DNA of 64,000 nucleotides from Acinetobacter bohemicus ANC 3994 (GTDB lineage: Bacteria; Pseudomonadota; Gammaproteobacteria; Pseudomonadales; Moraxellaceae), in assembly GCF_000367925.1 (NCBI RefSeq), contig NZ_KB849164.1, positions 146,507-210,506 of the forward strand, given 5' to 3'. Under the pieces are notes generated by a model, which worked only from the letters and a program-made list of their open reading frames with translations, was not told the origin of the DNA and did not search any database. Positions 60,422 through 64,000 of the stretch are shown piece by piece. Position numbers and translations under genes: made by a program. Each line of letters opens with the position of its first letter. Positions within the stretch are counted from its first letter, which is position 1.

Positions 60422-62704
60422 ATGAAAAAAATAACAAAATTAAAGTTACTTACCGTATGCATTTTTTTAGCACAACATAGTCATGCATTAGAGCGATTAA
60501 ATGATTCCTCACTAAGTACTGTTACAGGACAAGATGGCATATCAATTACGCATGAAGTGTCTAAGGTTACTGTTGATCAAGTCAATTGGATAGATTATAG
60601 CAATACAGGCAGTATGAAATTAGGGCTGCATAATGTTGAAGTGAAAGGCTTAGATAACAGCACTATTAAAAGCACGCTTGATTTTGATGTAGGGAAAACA
60701 GATCGTGGTGCTGGTATCCGAATTCAAGCCAGTATTTCACCCTTTCAGGCCACGATTGAAAAATTGATGTTACTGTGTGGCGCGGCTGACTGTACCACGG
60801 CTTCACAAAATTTAGGCTCATTAAGTCTTTCAGCGATTTCGCCTTTACAGCTTTATTTGCAAACATCTGCGGGTTTATTTAATCGTGATGAAATAGCTCA
60901 TTTAGATTTTCAATTGCAAAATGCCAGTATTGGTTATGGTTTAAATGGGCAATCGTTAACCTTAAAAGATTTCAATTTTAATTTTTCTGCCGATGGTTAT
61001 TTGTATTTAGACCAGAATGAGGGAATCGCTTTAACCACGAAAAGTAAAGATGGTCAAACCGATCATCTTGTTAATTTGACGCCAGTCACAGACTTGACCG
61101 ATGTTGATTCAAGTCGGACGGGGGCAAAGAATCCAGGGGTAAATATTGATTTACGTTATGGGTCCGATCCCAGCAATCAGAAAAATATCATTCGGATGGG
61201 GGCATCGGGTGCGGTGACCAACGGTAAAGTCTTTTTTAATGCAAATCAGACCGGTCTTGCTGAATTTAACTCGGTTAATCATGCATCAGCAAATCTCACA
61301 GAAACTACAAAGACAGCAGCAGGTTATGAATTTGCGGGTGCTGGCGGTCTACATTTTGGGGTTTCTGCCGATTTTACCCGAAAAGGAAATGCTTTATTAG
61401 GGGTTAATGATAATCCTACGACTTTAGAAATTGGACATACTGGGCATGGAAGTTATGCAGTTGAGTTCTCGAACTTATCACCTTTAACCATCCGTAATTC
61501 GACCGTTGTTTCGGACCTGAATACACGTAATGCATATATTGATTTTGGTGATATTTATATCAATACAGCGCAGGTCAAAAGCTTAAGCTTTATTGTTAAT
61601 GAGAATGTCAAAAAAGTGCTTGGTGCTGCGAGCACAGATTTAAAATATGACATGGTGCCAGCAGATAAGGGGCAGAATGTCGCTTTAATTGCCATTCGTG
61701 GTATGGATTTTCAAGCAATTGCACGTAAAGCCCGTTTTATTTCTGATAACTCGATTGCTGAAATTACAAGTTCATCTGGGGAATGGGGAATTGGCTTACC
61801 TATCTTTAATTTAAATGCAAATTTAGCCTTATTTTCTCAGAATTATAGTTATAACAATACGACAAAATCTGGCTTAGGGTATAACTTGGCTATGTCGACA
61901 GAAGGCTATGGTATTGATAAAAAAACCAATGCACCAAGTACAACTTCTATTATTATTGTTGATGGCGCTAAAGGTTTACATAATGAAGAAGTGAACTATT
62001 ATGCGGGTCTCAGAAATATTGATTCATATTTAAAATCAGATGGCGTTATTGGTTTTGAAAATGATGGAATTTATATTAAAGCGAATAATTTATTATTTGC
62101 AGCAAAAGCAGAAATCGCAATAGGACAACTGCCTGGTTCTTTATATAACTGTCAGAGTGGTTCTAATCAATGTGGTCAAGTTGTTCCAATCGATAATTTT
62201 GCCCGTAAAGATGATGTATTAAGTTCAATCGCTTTTAAACTCGATGGTAAAGGTGAATTATTTATTATTCCAGGTATGAATTCTTCAACCGCAACACCAG
62301 ATACTAATTTTTTAAGTCTAAAGGCAAATTTTGAATTTAATCCTTTAACGACAGCAGAAAAAAATAATCAAGCTGTATTGGGGAGTTATGTGAGCTTTAT
62401 TACAGATGATGTGAAAAGCAATCAGTCTGTTGTTTCAACAAGTGTTAATTTAAATAAAATGCAAGGTCATGTTGGTCTTGAATCGGCAATTCAGGTTAAA
62501 AAAGATACCGTTGTTTTGGATAATAAAATAAATTTCAACCATCCAACGACAGCATTAACAAAAGCGCAAATCGATGCGGGAAATGTAGGGCGTGTGTTTC
62601 GAGCAGAAATGGCCATGTCTCCATCAGGGAGTATGCAAAAAGTAGCTGAGTTTGCAATTACAGGAGGAGCAATGCGCAGTACTTTTGGAATTACACCTAG
62701 ATAA
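60422..62704 (+). CDS. Exported TGQ-motif protein 3 (large)
   Basis: A 760-residue product with a signal peptide (MKKITKLKLLTVCIFLAQHS, cleaved near SHA). The mature start LERLNDSSLSTVTGQDGISI is the cleanest copy of the shared motif. The body is a long series of short strands with Asn, Ser and Gly turns, including PLTIRNSTVVSDLNTRNAYI, which matches the PLKIRN block of protein 2. Cysteine pairs (LCGAADC, YNCQSGSNQCG) suggest disulfides. It ends EFAITGGAMRSTFGITPR. Homology between proteins 2 and 3 suggests descent from one ancestor. The function is unknown, but surface or fibre-related is plausible. Confidence 0.78.
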   Translation: MKKITKLKLLTVCIFLAQHSHALERLNDSSLSTVTGQDGISITHEVSKVTVDQVNWIDYSNTGSMKLGLHNVEVKGLDNSTIKSTLDFDVGKTDRGAGIRIQASISPFQATIEKLMLLCGAADCTTASQNLGSLSLSAISPLQLYLQTSAGLFNRDEIAHLDFQLQNASIGYGLNGQSLTLKDFNFNFSADGYLYLDQNEGIALTTKSKDGQTDHLVNLTPVTDLTDVDSSRTGAKNPGVNIDLRYGSDPSNQKNIIRMGASGAVTNGKVFFNANQTGLAEFNSVNHASANLTETTKTAAGYEFAGAGGLHFGVSADFTRKGNALLGVNDNPTTLEIGHTGHGSYAVEFSNLSPLTIRNSTVVSDLNTRNAYIDFGDIYINTAQVKSLSFIVNENVKKVLGAASTDLKYDMVPADKGQNVALIAIRGMDFQAIARKARFISDNSIAEITSSSGEWGIGLPIFNLNANLALFSQNYSYNNTTKSGLGYNLAMSTEGYGIDKKTNAPSTTSIIIVDGAKGLHNEEVNYYAGLRNIDSYLKSDGVIGFENDGIYIKANNLLFAAKAEIAIGQLPGSLYNCQSGSNQCGQVVPIDNFARKDDVLSSIAFKLDGKGELFIIPGMNSSTATPDTNFLSLKANFEFNPLTTAEKNNQAVLGSYVSFITDDVKSNQSVVSTSVNLNKMQGHVGLESAIQVKKDTVVLDNKINFNHPTTALTKAQIDAGNVGRVFRAEMAMSPSGSMQKVAEFAITGGAMRSTFGITPR

Positions 62705-62728
62705 ATCATTATAATACAGGGAAATATA

Positions 62729-64000
62729 ATGAAAAAAACAATAATAGCAAGTATGGCTGTTTCAGCTTTAAGTTTGACGACAATGAGCCATGCGATGACG
62801 AGTTTGGATGATCAAGCATTATCAGAAGTGGATGGTCAAGCTTTATTGAATTTGGAATATTTGCAGGGTAGTAATCAGACTGATGCCTTAGGTGTAAGTT
62901 ACAATCAATCCAATATCGGATTTTATAAATTAGGCTTAAATGCTGAAATGGAGTTGAATGCGAATATTAAAAAGCTTCAGCTTGGTTGTGGTGGTAGCAA
63001 TGGTGCGGGAAAATGCGATATTGATATCGATAATCTTTCTTTGAGTGGATTGCCTGCAAATTCAAACTATACTTCAGATGAGCGAGCAGCGACTTCAGCA
63101 AAAATTACCAATCCCTTTATTCAGTTTGCAATCAAGAATCCAACGTCTGCTGCAAGCCGTGAGGTTTTAGGCTTTAGGGTTAGCGCAGAAAAAATTTCAG
63201 GGTTAATGACATTAGGTACTACAAATGATGTAGATGCTCAAGGGAATGGAATTCCGAATGGTATTAACAGTTTTAGTGGTTATATGAAAACTAAAGCGGC
63301 TTCAGGCATAGCTGTAACGGCTGAGAGAACGATGAGTTATTCTGATGTTAATCAAACTATCAATGGAATTGTACAGGGGCGATTATTCGGTAGTAGCTCT
63401 GGAACAACATGTCAGTCTGGCTTTCTTGATCCATGTTATGATATTTCCTACTCTTCGAATGATTATAATTTAACATTGTCCTCGACTTCAGCTCCTTTTA
63501 CTATAGGTTCAACTATTGTCTCTGGAACTCGGATGACCGATGTAACGCTTAAAGGGAGTGGAACAGTAGGTCGAATTGATTTCTCAGGTGATTTAACAGC
63601 GACAGTTTTAGGTTTTCTTAATCTTGATAAAACGGTTACGGGAAGTATTACAGGGCTAAAAACGGATATTACGGTGAATCAGAGTTTGGGCTTAATTCAT
63701 GCACTGTATTTAAATAACCCTGCATCTTTATCGTTACAATCACAAAGCATTTTATGGTCGGGTGCAGCGGTTGGGGCGAATAAGGGTTGGTGGTTGGCGA
63801 TGGAGGATGAGGTTGAGCTTGGTAGCTTAAGCCCGACGACTAAAGTTGCAATTACCAATGAAGTATTAAAACAAACGATTGCAGGAATTAGTAAGGATTT
63901 GACAGATAATCCACGTAACTGTGGAAATTTATTAACTGGATGTGTCGGAGGGAGCTCATTGGTAGTAGGAAATGTACCAATGAATTCGACTACATTAGAT
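62729..64000 (+). CDS. Exported TGQ-motif protein 4 (DUF6160-like), runs off window
   Basis: Starting at ATG 62729 behind CAGGGAAA, the frame stays open to the window end (424 codons). A signal peptide (MKKTIIASMAVSALSLTTMS, cleaved near HA) is followed by MTSLDDQALSEVDGQALLNL, the shared motif in the form I associate with DUF6160 proteins. IKKLQLGCGGSNGAGKCDID and ITNPFIQFAIKNP are conserved-looking blocks. Several cysteine pairs occur (CQSGFLDPC, CGNLLTGC). It continues the four-gene run, 24 bp after protein 3. The missing C-terminus prevents a firmer call. Confidence 0.72.
   Translation, partial: MKKTIIASMAVSALSLTTMSHAMTSLDDQALSEVDGQALLNLEYLQGSNQTDALGVSYNQSNIGFYKLGLNAEMELNANIKKLQLGCGGSNGAGKCDIDIDNLSLSGLPANSNYTSDERAATSAKITNPFIQFAIKNPTSAASREVLGFRVSAEKISGLMTLGTTNDVDAQGNGIPNGINSFSGYMKTKAASGIAVTAERTMSYSDVNQTINGIVQGRLFGSSSGTTCQSGFLDPCYDISYSSNDYNLTLSSTSAPFTIGSTIVSGTRMTDVTLKGSGTVGRIDFSGDLTATVLGFLNLDKTVTGSITGLKTDITVNQSLGLIHALYLNNPASLSLQSQSILWSGAAVGANKGWWLAMEDEVELGSLSPTTKVAITNEVLKQTIAGISKDLTDNPRNCGNLLTGCVGGSSLVVGNVPMNSTTLD

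Noticed and set aside
58241..64000. Bacteriocin or contact-dependent toxin locus
   Set aside because: The TGQ motif recalls double-glycine leaders, but it follows a Sec signal peptide, the proteins are large, and no immunity gene, ABC exporter or toxin domain is visible.

Overview
The window is a 64-kb chromosomal segment of an Acinetobacter species (Gammaproteobacteria, Moraxellaceae). The DNA is AT-rich. The wax ester synthase at 8945-10324 closely resembles AtfA of A. baylyi as I remember it, and GatCAB, ThrH, the arginine succinyltransferase operon, areC/areB-like genes and a fil-like locus all fit that genus. I could run no searches, so the species is not assigned. I saw no tRNA, rRNA, CRISPR array, transposase or prophage.

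Layout: 1-607 holds the start of a secreted repeat protein (minus strand). 668-4002 is gatCAB (minus), divergent from mreB-mreC-mreD-maf-rng (4136-8582), a cell-shape and RNA-processing block with overlapping genes. Next come a PA1571-like small protein, atfA, the APS-type sulfate reductase cysH and thrH. Two paralogous FadL-type outer-membrane porins follow (12130-14883), then a 0.78-kb gene-free stretch and a TetR regulator divergent from a flavodoxin-fold quinone reductase, with two matching near-palindromes between them.

17240-26590 is the most intriguing block. A plus-strand run encodes an acyl desaturase, a FAD oxidoreductase, a DUF1365 protein, a Cfa-like methyltransferase, a DUF1295 membrane protein and a second, CNMT-like Cfa homologue. 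It runs into a sensor kinase that meets its probable response regulator tail to tail. Behind the regulator sit a chalcone-isomerase-like secreted protein and an NTF2-like lipoprotein. I read the block as a membrane fatty-acyl modification locus with its own signalling pair.

26952-35072 is the K+ uptake system kdpABC plus kdpDE, with candidate KdpE direct repeats upstream and a hairpin-rich element between kdpC and kdpD. 35224-43293 is a nitrogen and arginine catabolism block: an Lrp-type regulator, a glutamate dehydrogenase and astCADBE. A CycA-like amino-acid permease follows, behind a strong sigma-54 promoter and a structured leader. After glutathione reductase and a small membrane protein comes an aryl-alcohol catabolic cluster (47868-53994): a sigma-54 activator, a porin, benzaldehyde and benzyl-alcohol dehydrogenases and a cupin, with a clear -24/-12 promoter and a palindromic candidate enhancer.

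54242-57997 is housekeeping (ApbC/Mrp, DUF2062, LysE, dCTP deaminase) with one hairpin-rich repeat. From 58241 to the end are four consecutive exported proteins. Each starts its mature chain with the same short L-x-x-L-x-D-x-x-L-x-x-x-x-G-[Q/E] motif. They probably belong to the poorly understood Acinetobacter fil locus and continue beyond the window.
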